A DNA stretch of 64,000 bases from Pseudomonas nitroreducens (lineage in GTDB: Bacteria > Pseudomonadota > Gammaproteobacteria > Pseudomonadales > Pseudomonadaceae): assembly GCF_024170165.1 (NCBI RefSeq), contig NZ_JALJXP010000007.1, forward strand, positions 186,001 through 250,000. Direction: 5' to 3'. Shown in pieces: positions 9,460 to 19,983 of this stretch; the stretch's first letter is position 1, and every line of letters begins with the position of its first letter. The notes beneath the pieces were generated by a model. That model was not told the origin of the DNA. It was given only the letters and a program-made list of their open reading frames with translations, and made no database searches. A program made the position numbers and the translations under genes.

Positions 9460-10428
9460 TCAGCCGCCGATGATCTTCATGATGGTGACGCCACCGGAGA
9501 AGGCGACTTCCTGCTTGTCCGCCAGGGCGCTCACCAGTAGCCGTTGCAGGGCCGGAAGTGCCTGGTGGCGGGGTTTGTCCAGCAGGTCGCCGACATAGTG
9601 GCGATTGCTCGACGACAGGCAGCCATGCAGCCAGCCGGTGGACGACAGGCGCAGGCGCGAACAGGTCCGGCAGAACGGCACACTCTCGTTGGCGATCACG
9701 CCGAAGAAGCCCTGCCCCGGCACCTCATAGCGCAGCGCGGTGGCATCCACCGGCGCATCTGCCTGGATGTAGGAATGGCGCGCACCAATCAGCTCGAGCA
9801 GCTCGGCCATGCCGATGAACTGCTGGTTGAAGCCGTTCGGGTCGCGAGCCAGATGGCCCATGCGCATCAGCTCGATGAAGCGCAGCTCGAAGCCATGCTC
9901 CAGGCAATAGTCCAGCAGCGGCACCACCTGGTCGAGGTTCTGCCCGCGCAGGGGCACCATGTTCAGCTTGATCTTCAGGCCCGCCGCGCGAGCCTCGTCG
10001 AGCCCCTTGAGCACGGTGGCCAGGTCGCCGCCACGGGCGATACGCCGGAAGGCGTCGGCATCCAGGGTATCGAGGGACACATTGAGGCGGCGGATGCCGC
10101 AGTCCAGCAGCAGCGGCAGCTTCTTCGACAGCAGCTGGCCGTTGGTGGTGAGGGCAATGTCCTGCAGGCCGAGGCGGCTGACGCCATGCAGGAAGACGTC
10201 CAGCTTCGGGCTGACCAGCGGTTCACCGCCGGTGACCCGCAGCCGTTCGATGCCGGCTGCCTCGATCAGGTAGGCGACGCCGCGCACCAGGGATTCGGCG
10301 GGGAGTTCGTCCTGCGCAGCGACCAGACGCTTGCCGTCCGGCACGCAGTAGGTGCAGGCGTAGTTGCATGCGGCGGTCAGGCTGACCCGCAGGTTGCGGA
10401 AGCGCCTGCCCTGGCGGTCGACGATCAT
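9460..10428 (-). CDS. moaA: GTP 3',8-cyclase MoaA-like radical SAM enzyme
   Basis: The 322-residue protein has all MoaA hallmarks. The N-terminal CX3CX2C motif is CNYACTYC, the GGEP motif is in RVTGGEPLV, the C-terminal second cluster is CX2CX13C (CRTCSRLRL...HGC), and the protein ends in the GG dipeptide needed for MoaA activity. MoaA converts GTP to 3',8-cyclo-7,8-dihydro-GTP, the first step of molybdenum cofactor synthesis. No moaB, C, D, E, mobA or moeA gene is nearby. This is therefore probably an additional copy placed away from the main pathway genes. A GGAG ribosome-binding site precedes the ATG. Confidence 0.9.
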   Translation of the reverse strand: MIVDRQGRRFRNLRVSLTAACNYACTYCVPDGKRLVAAQDELPAESLVRGVAYLIEAAGIERLRVTGGEPLVSPKLDVFLHGVSRLGLQDIALTTNGQLLSKKLPLLLDCGIRRLNVSLDTLDADAFRRIARGGDLATVLKGLDEARAAGLKIKLNMVPLRGQNLDQVVPLLDYCLEHGFELRFIELMRMGHLARDPNGFNQQFIGMAELLELIGARHSYIQADAPVDATALRYEVPGQGFFGVIANESVPFCRTCSRLRLSSTGWLHGCLSSSNRHYVGDLLDKPRHQALPALQRLLVSALADKQEVAFSGGVTIMKIIGG

Positions 10429-10522
10429 GCTCGGCTCCGGTGGGAATCACTCATGCAAGTATATCCCCACCGCCGGCCGGCGCCCTGTCGCCACAGCGAC
10501 GATGGGCGACTTGAATGGCGAC

Positions 10523-11161
10523 TCAGCCGGCCGGCGTATCGCCGTCGCGCTTGCGCTTGTTGCCCATGCGCACGCCGATGTCCATGAGGAACTGGAAGAA
10601 GCCCTCCTGGTCCTCCAGCACTTCGCGCCAGAACGGCGAGTGGTACAGCGCCACGGCGCCATGCACCAGCGCCCAGGCCGCGCAGTAGTGGAAGTAGGCC
10701 GGCACGTCTTCCAGCTTGCCCGCGGCGATGCGTTCCTTGATCAGCTGGCTCAGGCGCTCGAAGTTGGATTCGCGGATCTTGTGCAGCTCCTCGACCATCT
10801 CCGGGACCTGGCTGGTCTTCACCACCTTCTCTTCCAGGCGGTCGAACAGGCGGTAGCGCTGCGGGTCGCGCATGCGGAACTCGAAGTAGGCGCGCGACAG
10901 GCGCTCCTTGTCGCGGGCGACGTCTTCGGAGTGGAACAGGTCGGCCAGATCGCGCTCGTAGTCCAGCATCAGGCGCAGGTAGATCTCGGCCTTGGACTTG
11001 AAGTGCTTGTAGATGGTGCCTTTGCCGATACCCACGGCATCAGCGATCATTTCGACCGTGACACTGTCTTCGCCCTGTTCGAGGAACAGCTTGAGGGCGG
11101 TATCGAGGATTTCCTGTTCGCGACGGCGGAATTCGCGAACCTTGCGCGGCTCTTTCTGCAT
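10523..11161 (-). CDS. TetR-family transcriptional regulator
   Basis: The 212-residue protein has a TetR helix-turn-helix at about residues 15-60 (ILDTALKLFLEQGEDSVTVE, then IGKGTIYKHFKSKAEIY), followed by a variable ligand-binding domain. It is divergent from the class V aminotransferase at 11246. The short intergenic region holds an imperfect inverted repeat (11167-11178) that could be its operator. It corresponds by order to PA2957. The ligand is unknown. Confidence 0.92.
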   Translation of the reverse strand: MQKEPRKVREFRRREQEILDTALKLFLEQGEDSVTVEMIADAVGIGKGTIYKHFKSKAEIYLRLMLDYERDLADLFHSEDVARDKERLSRAYFEFRMRDPQRYRLFDRLEEKVVKTSQVPEMVEELHKIRESNFERLSQLIKERIAAGKLEDVPAYFHYCAAWALVHGAVALYHSPFWREVLEDQEGFFQFLMDIGVRMGNKRKRDGDTPAG

Positions 11162-11166
11162 AAAAA

Positions 11167-11178
11167 GACTGTTCGGTC
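11167..11178. promoter_or_regulatory. Possible TetR operator
   Basis: GACTG-TT-CGGTC is an imperfect inverted repeat (one mismatch) in the 84-base divergent gap. The placement fits an autoregulatory site, but the symmetry is short. Confidence 0.35.
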
Positions 11179-11245
11179 AAAAATAGTCAAAATTCGAAGC
11201 CGCGTATTATGCCTATTCAGCGCCAAATTGCACGGATCATCCGAC

Positions 11246-12379
11246 ATGATTAGCTTTTCTTCCGAGTTTCCCCAACAAAGCGGCCTGCGCTACCTGAACC
11301 ACGCGGCGGTCGCCCCCTGGCCCAAGCGCGCCGCAGACGCGGTGGCGGCCTTCGCTCAGGAGAACATCCTGCAGGGCGCGCGCGACTACCCACAGTGGCT
11401 GACCATCGAGAAACGCCTGCGCGAGCGCCTGATGCGCCTGGTCGGCGCCCGGACCACCGGCGATATCGCCCTGGTGAAGAACACTTCCGAAGCACTGTCG
11501 TTCGTCGCTTTCGGCCTGGACTGGCGCGCCGGCGACCAGGTGGTGATCAGCGACCAGGAATTCCCATCCAACCGCATCGTCTGGGAAGCGCTGAAGCCGC
11601 GCGGCGTGGAAGTCATCCAGGTGAGCCTGGACGGCGACGACCCGGAAGGCGACCTGCTGGCCGCCTGCACCGCGCGCACGCGCCTGCTGTCGATCAGTGC
11701 CGTGCAATACGCCAGCGGTCTGCGCATGGACCTGGAGCGCCTCGGCGCCGGCTGCCGCCAGCGCGGCGTGCTGTACTGCATCGACGCCATCCAGCAACTG
11801 GGCGCCCTGCCCTTCGACGTGCAGGCCTACGACTGCGCCTTCGCCATGGCCGACGGGCACAAGTGGATGCTCGGCCCGGAAGGCCTGGGCGTGTTCTATT
11901 GCCGCGCCGCCGAGCGCGAGCAACTGGCACTGCAGGAATATGGCTGGCACATGCTGGAGAACGCCGGCAACTACGACCTGGCCGACTGGCAGCCGGCCCG
12001 CAGCGCGCGACGCTTCGAATGCGGCAGCCCGAACATGCTCGGCGCCGTGGCGCTGGAAGCGAGCCTGAGCCTGCTGGAAGAGGTCGGCATGGCGACGGTT
12101 GGCGACCTCATACAGGCACGCGTTCAGCAACTGCATGATGGCCTGGGACGTATCGACGGAGCTTCGCTGCACAGCCCGCAAGATCCGGCCCGTCGCGCCG
12201 GCATCCTCACTTTCAGCCTCGCCGGCTGGGACAACACCCGCCTGCTTGAGCATCTGCGCGCCGAGCAGGTGGTGTGCATCCAGCGTGGCGCCGGCATCCG
12301 CTTCTCGCCCCACTTCTACACCAGCGACGCAGTCATCGAGGAAACCCTGGGGTTGATCGGAGCCCTGGCGAGGCAATGA
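11246..12379 (+). CDS. Class V aminotransferase / cysteine desulfurase-like PLP enzyme
   Basis: The 377-residue fold-type I PLP enzyme starts MISFSSEFPQQSGLRYLNHA, with the typical LNHAA substrate loop. Asp180 in YCIDAIQQLGALPFD pairs with the pyridine nitrogen, and Lys206 in MADGHKWMLGPEGLG is the Schiff-base lysine. No SufS/IscS active-site cysteine loop is clearly visible, so aminotransferase, lyase or kynureninase-like activity is equally possible. The open frame extends upstream to 10364 across the TetR gene and is not meaningful there. Divergent from the TetR gene. Confidence 0.88.
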   Translation: MISFSSEFPQQSGLRYLNHAAVAPWPKRAADAVAAFAQENILQGARDYPQWLTIEKRLRERLMRLVGARTTGDIALVKNTSEALSFVAFGLDWRAGDQVVISDQEFPSNRIVWEALKPRGVEVIQVSLDGDDPEGDLLAACTARTRLLSISAVQYASGLRMDLERLGAGCRQRGVLYCIDAIQQLGALPFDVQAYDCAFAMADGHKWMLGPEGLGVFYCRAAEREQLALQEYGWHMLENAGNYDLADWQPARSARRFECGSPNMLGAVALEASLSLLEEVGMATVGDLIQARVQQLHDGLGRIDGASLHSPQDPARRAGILTFSLAGWDNTRLLEHLRAEQVVCIQRGAGIRFSPHFYTSDAVIEETLGLIGALARQ

Positions 12380-12488
12380 CGCAGGCGCGACCGAGAAAAC
12401 TGCTCAGCCCGGTGTGATGTATTCCAAATCCGTTTAAAAAACTCCGGGCACCCTGTGGCAGTCGCCGCATCTTGGCCAATACTGGTAG

Positions 12489-12613
12489 ATACCGGTGCGC
12501 GGCATCTCCCCCCAAGTGCCCCGCCGGTGAAGGTACCGAGGATCGCGTACCTTATTGTTACACTCCTAATGGTCTTGACCCGGATTCATCCCCCAGAACC
12601 CGGGTTTTTTTTG
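12489..12613 (+). ncRNA. rgsA: Candidate RgsA (P16) small RNA
   Basis: In P. aeruginosa the RpoS-dependent sRNA RgsA (PA2958.1) lies between PA2958 and tatD (PA2959). The equivalent gap here, 12380-12643, has no coding frame. It contains an RpoS-like -10 (CCAATACT at 12476-12483) and ends in a hairpin (ACCCGG at 12578-12583, CCGGGT at 12600-12605) followed by eight T. The predicted transcript of about 125 bases has the size described for RgsA. Identity rests on position, size and signals, not on a sequence alignment. Confidence 0.65.
12578..12613 (+). terminator. Terminator of the RgsA-like RNA
   Basis: Six-base GC stem with a 16-base loop and a run of eight T. The orientation does not fit the minus-strand tatD, which supports a plus-strand transcript in this gap. 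Confidence 0.7.
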
Positions 12614-12643
12614 CGCGCAGGAAATGTATCCGCGCCGACGCAA

Positions 12644-13420
12644 TCAGGTCGCGAGCGGGAACAGCCGGCGGAAGTTGGCGGTAGTCTGCTCGGCCAGGGT
12701 TTCGAAGCTCACCCCGCGCAGCACGGCCAGGTACTCGGCGACCTCGCGCACGTACTCGGGCAGGTTCGGCTTGCCGCGGTGAGGCACCGGCGCCAGGTAG
12801 GGCGAATCGGTTTCCACCAGCAGGCGATCCACCGGCACCTGGCGGGCCACTTCACGCAACTGTTCGGCATTGCGGAAGGTGACGATACCCGACAGCGAGA
12901 TGTAGAAGCCGATATCCAGTGCCGCTCTGGCCATCTCCCAGTCTTCGGTGAAGCAGTGCAGCACACCGGCTTGCGGCAGCGCTGCCTCGCGCAGTAGCGC
13001 CAGGGTGTCGGCGCGGGCCTCACGGGTATGCACGATGACCGGCTTGCCGGTGACCTTGGCGGCCTCCAGGTGCAGGCGGAAGGCTTCCTGCTGCAACTCG
13101 GCGGCTTCGGGCTCGTAGTGATAATCCAGGCCGGTCTCGCCGATGGCCACCACGCGCGGGTGGTTCAACTCGCCCAGCAGCCAGTCCAGCGCCGGCGCGG
13201 CGCCAGGCTCCAGGTCCAGCGGATGGACGCCCACCGAGCAATGCACGTCGGCATAGCGATCAGCCAGGTCCTTCACTGCCCTGGCATTGTCCGCACTCAC
13301 GCCGATGCACAGGAACTGGCTGACGCCACGCGCGCGGGCGGCGTCCAGCGCGGCATCCAGCGACCCGTCATGGGCGGCGAGATCGAGACGATCGAGGTGA
13401 CAGTGGGAATCGACCAGCAT
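12644..13420 (-). CDS. tatD: TatD-family metal-dependent hydrolase / DNase
   Basis: The 258-residue TIM-barrel protein begins MLVDSHCHLDRLDL (metal ligands His6 and His8). It has the IGETGLDYHYEPE glutamate, HTREARADTL and HCFTEDW histidines and the VETDSPYLAP aspartate, all signatures of TatD/YcfH hydrolases. These enzymes act as 3'-5' exonucleases or related phosphoesterases in the cytosol. It is the last gene of the pilZ-holB-tmk block. Confidence 0.93.
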   Translation of the reverse strand: MLVDSHCHLDRLDLAAHDGSLDAALDAARARGVSQFLCIGVSADNARAVKDLADRYADVHCSVGVHPLDLEPGAAPALDWLLGELNHPRVVAIGETGLDYHYEPEAAELQQEAFRLHLEAAKVTGKPVIVHTREARADTLALLREAALPQAGVLHCFTEDWEMARAALDIGFYISLSGIVTFRNAEQLREVARQVPVDRLLVETDSPYLAPVPHRGKPNLPEYVREVAEYLAVLRGVSFETLAEQTTANFRRLFPLAT

Positions 13421-13440
13421 GAAAACACTCTCCGGAAATG

Positions 13441-13466
13441 ACGAAGCGCCCGATCGGGCGCTTCGT
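13441..13466. terminator. Intercistronic perfect palindrome between pilZ and tatD
   Basis: ACGAAGCGCCCG and its perfect complement form a 26-base palindrome. No strong T tract follows on the minus strand, so it may be a weak terminator or an RNA-stability hairpin. Confidence 0.6.
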
Positions 13467-13493
13467 GGCTGCAGCCTGTAAAGCCTGCAAATT

Positions 13494-13850
13494 CTACATG
13501 GTATGGGTCGGGCGGTCCGACTTCAGCGCGCCAGCGAGGTAGGTCTCGATCTTGTTGCGCGCGGTGTTGTCGCCGTCGTTGAACTGCACGCCGATACCGG
13601 CGGCGCGGTTGCCCTGGGCGCCCTTCGGGGTGATCCAGACCACCTTGCCGGCCACCGGGATCTTCTCCGGCTCGTCCATCAGGTTGAGCAGCATGAAGAC
13701 CTCATCGCCCAGCTTGTAGGTCTTGTTGGTCGGAATGAACAGCCCGCCGTTGCGGATGAACGGCATGTAGGCGGCATACAGCACGGATTTGTCCTTGATG
13801 GTCAGGGACAGGATTCCGTTACGCGGACCCAGATTTGGTGGCAAGCTCAT
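13494..13850 (-). CDS. pilZ: Type IV pilus assembly protein PilZ
   Basis: The 118-residue protein matches the founding PilZ protein in length and sequence character (MSLPPNLGPRNGILSLTIKD, FIRNGGLFIPTNKTY, GIGVQFNDGDN). The N-terminal RxxxR c-di-GMP motif of other PilZ domains is absent, as in P. aeruginosa PilZ, which works through protein contacts with PilB and FimX in pilus extension. It lies directly downstream of holB, the arrangement known from P. aeruginosa. Confidence 0.95.
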   Translation of the reverse strand: MSLPPNLGPRNGILSLTIKDKSVLYAAYMPFIRNGGLFIPTNKTYKLGDEVFMLLNLMDEPEKIPVAGKVVWITPKGAQGNRAAGIGVQFNDGDNTARNKIETYLAGALKSDRPTHTM

Positions 13851-13886
13851 TCAGCTGTCCTGGCAGATTTTTCCGATGGCCGGATT

Positions 13887-16612
<2,726 letters not shown>

Positions 16613-16618
16613 CACGTA

Positions 16619-17434
16619 TCAGGAATCCAGAAGTTCGCGGAGTTGGCCCTGCAGTTTACGGGTCAGCGGCCCGACCGGCCAAGCGTGCTCGGCCATGCCG
16701 CGCACCGGCCAGATACCGTAGAGGCTGTTGCAGAGAAAGACCTCATCGGCCTGCGCCAGTTCGCCGTGCTCGATGTCGCGGACGATGACCGGCAGCCCCA
16801 GGTCGCGCGCGCGTTCGAGGATTTCGGCGCGCATCACACCGGCGACGCCACAGCGGCTGAGCTCGGCGGTGATCAGCTCACCCCGTATCACCAGGAACAG
16901 GTTGCTGAACACGCCCTCGACGATGCGCCCGGAAACATCGCGCATCAATCCTTCGGCGAAGGCCGGGTCGCTCCACTCGGCGCGGGCCAGGACCTGCTCC
17001 AGGCGATTGAGGTGCTTGAGGCCGGCGAGCAACGTCTGCTCCGCCAGGCGAGTGGTGCAGGGGAAGAGCGTGACGCCCTCCTCACGGTGCTTCACCGGGT
17101 ACGCCGGCGCAGGCGAAGCCAGCAGCAGGCGACGCACCTGGGCGTCGGCCTGCGGGGCGTAGCCGCGCGCGCCTTCGCCACGGGTCAGCATCAGCTTGGC
17201 GACGCCATCACCGAGCAGGGCGGAAAACCGCAGGAGTTCGTCTTCGACAAGATCGAGAGAGACCGGCAGGCACAGGCGCCGAACGCCCTCCTCCAGCCGC
17301 GCCCGATGGCGCGCCAGCAGGCGCGGACGGCCTGCGGACACGCGGATGGTCTCGAACAGCCCGTCACCGTAGGCCAGCCCGCGATCACGCGCGGACAGGG
17401 CCTCGGCACTCTGGCCGTCGATCCAGCTCAGCAT
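16619..17434 (-). CDS. pabC: Aminodeoxychorismate lyase
   Basis: The 271-residue fold-type IV PLP enzyme releases pyruvate from 4-amino-4-deoxychorismate to give p-aminobenzoate for folate. Family features are DRGLAYGDGLFETIRV at the start, KHLNRLEQVLARAEW with the likely PLP lysine, and GVAGVMRAEILERA. The ATG overlaps the fabF stop by one base. The fabF-pabC-mltG-tmk-holB order is shared with enterobacteria. Confidence 0.95.
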   Translation of the reverse strand: MLSWIDGQSAEALSARDRGLAYGDGLFETIRVSAGRPRLLARHRARLEEGVRRLCLPVSLDLVEDELLRFSALLGDGVAKLMLTRGEGARGYAPQADAQVRRLLLASPAPAYPVKHREEGVTLFPCTTRLAEQTLLAGLKHLNRLEQVLARAEWSDPAFAEGLMRDVSGRIVEGVFSNLFLVIRGELITAELSRCGVAGVMRAEILERARDLGLPVIVRDIEHGELAQADEVFLCNSLYGIWPVRGMAEHAWPVGPLTRKLQGQLRELLDS

Positions 17435-18678
17435 CAGCCGTGGAACCGGCGGAACACCAGGGAGCCGTTGGTGCCACCGAAGCCGAAGGAGTTGGACAGG
17501 GCGACCTCGATGGGACGCTCCTTGGCCTGATGGGCGACCAGGTCGAGGTCGCAGCCTTCGCTGGGGTTGTCCAGGTTGATGGTCGGCGGGGCCACCTGAT
17601 CGCGCAGCGCGAGCACGCAGAAGATCGCTTCGACCGCACCGGCGGCGCCCAGCAGGTGGCCGGTCATGGACTTGGTGGAGCTCATCGACAGCTGGTAGGC
17701 ATGGTCGCCGAAGATCGACTTCACTGCGGCGATTTCCGCGATGTCGCCGGCCGGGGTCGAGGTGCCGTGGGCATTGATGTAGTCGACCTGCTCGGGGTTC
17801 AGCCCGGCATCGCGCAGCGCGGCCTTCATGCAGCGGGCAGCGCCGGCGCCGTCTTCCGGCGGAGCGGTCATGTGGAAGGCGTCACCGCTCATGCCGAAGC
17901 CCACGACCTCGGCATAGATGCGCGCGCCACGGGCCTTGGCGTGCTCCAGCTCTTCCAGCACCAGCGCACCGGCGCCGTCGGAGAGCACGAAGCCGTCGCG
18001 ATCCTGATCCCACGGGCGACTGGCCCTGGTCGGCTCGTCGTTGCGGGTGGACAGCGCGCGAGCGGCGCCGAAGCCACCCAGGCCAAGACCACAGGCCGCC
18101 ATCTCGGAACCGCCGGCCACCATCACGTCCGCGTCGCCGTAGGCGATGTTGCGTGCGGCCATGCCGATGTTGTGGGTGCCGGTGGTGCAGGCGGTAGTGA
18201 TGGCGTAGTTGGGGCCCTGCAGACCGAGGTTGATCGACAGGAACCCGGAAACCATGTTGATGACCGAGCCGGGCACGAAGAACGGCGAGATGCGCCGCGG
18301 GCCCTGCTCGAACAGCGAACGACAGGTGTTTTCGATGTTGGTCAGACCGCCGATGCCCGAACCGATGGCAACGCCGATGCGCTCCCGGTTGGCGTCGGTG
18401 ACTTCCAGGCCGGAGTCGCGTACCGCCTGGTAGCTGGCGGCGAGGCCGTACTGGATGAACAGGTCGAGTTTGCGAGCCTCCTTGGCGGACATGTATTGCT
18501 CGACGTCGAACCCTTTCACCGAGCCGCCGAAACGGGTGGCAAAGGCGGACAGATCCATGTGTTCGATCGGGGCGATACCGCTGCGCCCGGCGAGAATGCC
18601 TTCCCAACTGCTCGGCACATCCACACCCAGGGGCGACAACATTCCCATGCCAGTGATGACTACGCGTCTACGCGACAC
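17434..18678 (-). CDS. fabF: Beta-ketoacyl-ACP synthase II FabF
   Basis: The 414-residue condensing enzyme elongates acyl-ACP with malonyl-ACP. The nucleophile is Cys164 in [12 protein letters not shown]; the histidines are in [11 protein letters not shown] and [12 protein letters not shown]; the C-terminal [13 protein letters not shown] loop is intact. The start is GTG with AGGAAG upstream. It is separated from acpP by a hairpin that could reduce read-through. It corresponds to fabF1 of P. aeruginosa. Confidence 0.97.
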   Translation of the reverse strand: MSRRRVVITGMGMLSPLGVDVPSSWEGILAGRSGIAPIEHMDLSAFATRFGGSVKGFDVEQYMSAKEARKLDLFIQYGLAASYQAVRDSGLEVTDANRERIGVAIGSGIGGLTNIENTCRSLFEQGPRRISPFFVPGSVINMVSGFLSINLGLQGPNYAITTACTTGTHNIGMAARNIAYGDADVMVAGGSEMAACGLGLGGFGAARALSTRNDEPTRASRPWDQDRDGFVLSDGAGALVLEELEHAKARGARIYAEVVGFGMSGDAFHMTAPPEDGAGAARCMKAALRDAGLNPEQVDYINAHGTSTPAGDIAEIAAVKSIFGDHAYQLSMSSTKSMTGHLLGAAGAVEAIFCVLALRDQVAPPTINLDNPSEGCDLDLVAHQAKERPIEVALSNSFGFGGTNGSLVFRRFHG

Positions 18679-18727
18679 TGTGACTTCCTCTCATGTGTTT
18701 CACGGCAATAACGCCGGCAGATGCCGG

Positions 18728-18768
18728 CGTTAAAGAAAAGCCGCACGCCTTTGCAGGCCGTGCGGCTT
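18728..18768 (-). terminator. Attenuator-like terminator between acpP and fabF
   Basis: Stem AAGCCGCACG / CGTGCGGCTT (with a small bulge and extra pairs), followed on the minus strand by TTTTCTTT. It lies inside an operon-like gene order, so partial termination could set a high acpP to fabF ratio. Confidence 0.75.
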
Positions 18769-18796
18769 CTTTCGTCGGGGAACCGACGACTACGTC

Positions 18797-19033
18797 TTAT
18801 GCCTGGTGGGCAACGATGTAGTCGATGGCTTCCTGAACGGTGGTGATCTTTTCGGCTTGCTCGTCGGGGATTTCGGTCTCGAATTCCTCTTCCAGAGCCA
18901 TCACCAGCTCAACGGTGTCAAGGGAGTCGGCGCCCAGGTCTTCGACGAAGGAAGCGCTGTTGGTGACTTCTTCTTCCTTAACGCCGAGTTGCTCAGCAAC
19001 GATCTTCTTGACGCGTTCTTCGATGGTGCTCAT
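18797..19033 (-). CDS. acpP: Acyl carrier protein
   Basis: The 78-residue acidic protein [19 protein letters not shown]... carries the phosphopantetheine serine Ser37 in GADSLD. It holds growing acyl chains in fatty-acid synthesis and feeds lipid A, phospholipid and acyl-homoserine-lactone synthesis. A good candidate promoter (TTGAAA-N16-TATACA, 19111-19084) lies directly upstream, so it can be expressed independently of fabG. The ribosome-binding site is AGGAGTG. Confidence 0.98.
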   Translation of the reverse strand: MSTIEERVKKIVAEQLGVKEEEVTNSASFVEDLGADSLDTVELVMALEEEFETEIPDEQAEKITTVQEAIDYIVAHQA

Positions 19034-19083
19034 ACCTTGTTTTCACTCCTATGGACAATCCGTACAGCTGGGCTGCGGGTAAG

Positions 19084-19111
19084 TGTATAGAAAGGGTTTT
19101 CTGCATTTCAA
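19084..19111 (-). promoter_or_regulatory. Candidate sigma70 promoter of acpP
   Basis: TTGAAA (19111-19106) and TATACA (19089-19084) are spaced by 16 bases, placing the transcript start about 40 bases before the acpP ATG. Confidence 0.65.
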
Positions 19112-19127
19112 GCTGAACGCTGACACC

Positions 19128-19214
19128 CCTTCGTGGCACCCCAGATGCTCTGTCTATTCCGGCGTCACGACGCCTGGATGATTTTAGACAGCGCATATGA
19201 CATCGCCACGAAGG
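19128..19214. other. Nested three-stem palindrome in the fabG-acpP gap
   Basis: Three concentric inverted repeats occupy 87 bases. The outer is CCTTCGTGGC (19128-19137) with GCCACGAAGG (19205-19214). The middle is ATGCTCTGTCTA (19145-19156) with TAGACAGCGCAT (19185-19196), one mismatch. The inner is GGCGTC / GACGCC (19161-19174). It lies just upstream of the acpP promoter and downstream of fabG. No T tract follows on either strand, so it is not a simple terminator. Confidence 0.7.
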
Positions 19215-19225
19215 AACTCGTCACA

Positions 19226-19969
19226 TCAGCTCATGTACATTCCGCCATTCACCGGTACCGTGGCACCCGTTACATAAGCTGCGCCCTCGGAAGCGAGGAA
19301 TGCTACCACTTTGGCGATCTCTTCGGCTTGTCCCAGTCGACCCAGCGGAATCTGGCCGAGCAGCGCTTCGCGCTGGGCCTCCGGCAGTTCGCGAGTCATG
19401 TCGGTGTCGATGAAGCCCGGAGCAACCGCGTTGACAGTGATAGCACGGGAACCGACTTCACGCGCCAGGGCGCGGGTGAAGCCTTCCAGGCCGGCCTTGG
19501 CAGCGGCGTAGTTGGTCTGCCCGGCATTACCCATGGCACCGACGACGGAGCCGATATTGATGATGCGACCCCAGCGAGCCTTGGTCATGCCGCGCAGGAC
19601 GGCTTTCGACAGACGGTAGAGGCTGTTGAGGTTGGTGTTGACCACATCGAACCACTCGTCGTCTTTCATGCGCATCAGCAGGTTATCACGGGTGATACCT
19701 GCGTTATTGACGACGATAGCCGGGGCACCGGATTCCTTCTGGATGGCTTCGACCACGGCGGTCACGGACTCGTCATTGGAGACGTCCAGCACCATGCCCG
19801 AACCCTGGATGCCGTTTTCCTTGAGGTATTCGGAAATTTTCTGCGCGCCGGACTCGCTGGTCGCGGTGCCAACCACGGTGGCGCCCATGCGACCCAGTTC
19901 CAGCGCGATGGCCTGGCCAATACCACGGCTCGCGCCGGTAACCAGGGCAACCTTACCTTGCAGACTCAT
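19226..19969 (-). CDS. fabG: 3-oxoacyl-[acyl-carrier-protein] reductase FabG
   Basis: The 247-residue short-chain dehydrogenase reduces beta-ketoacyl-ACP with NADPH. It has TGASRGIG at 11-18, NNAG at 88-91 and the catalytic Ser141, Tyr154 and Lys158 (YAAAK). The C terminus ends GATVPVNGGMYMS. It lies 14 bases downstream of fabD. Confidence 0.97.
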   Translation of the reverse strand: MSLQGKVALVTGASRGIGQAIALELGRMGATVVGTATSESGAQKISEYLKENGIQGSGMVLDVSNDESVTAVVEAIQKESGAPAIVVNNAGITRDNLLMRMKDDEWFDVVNTNLNSLYRLSKAVLRGMTKARWGRIINIGSVVGAMGNAGQTNYAAAKAGLEGFTRALAREVGSRAITVNAVAPGFIDTDMTRELPEAQREALLGQIPLGRLGQAEEIAKVVAFLASEGAAYVTGATVPVNGGMYMS

Positions 19970-19983
19970 GCCTTATCTCCTGT

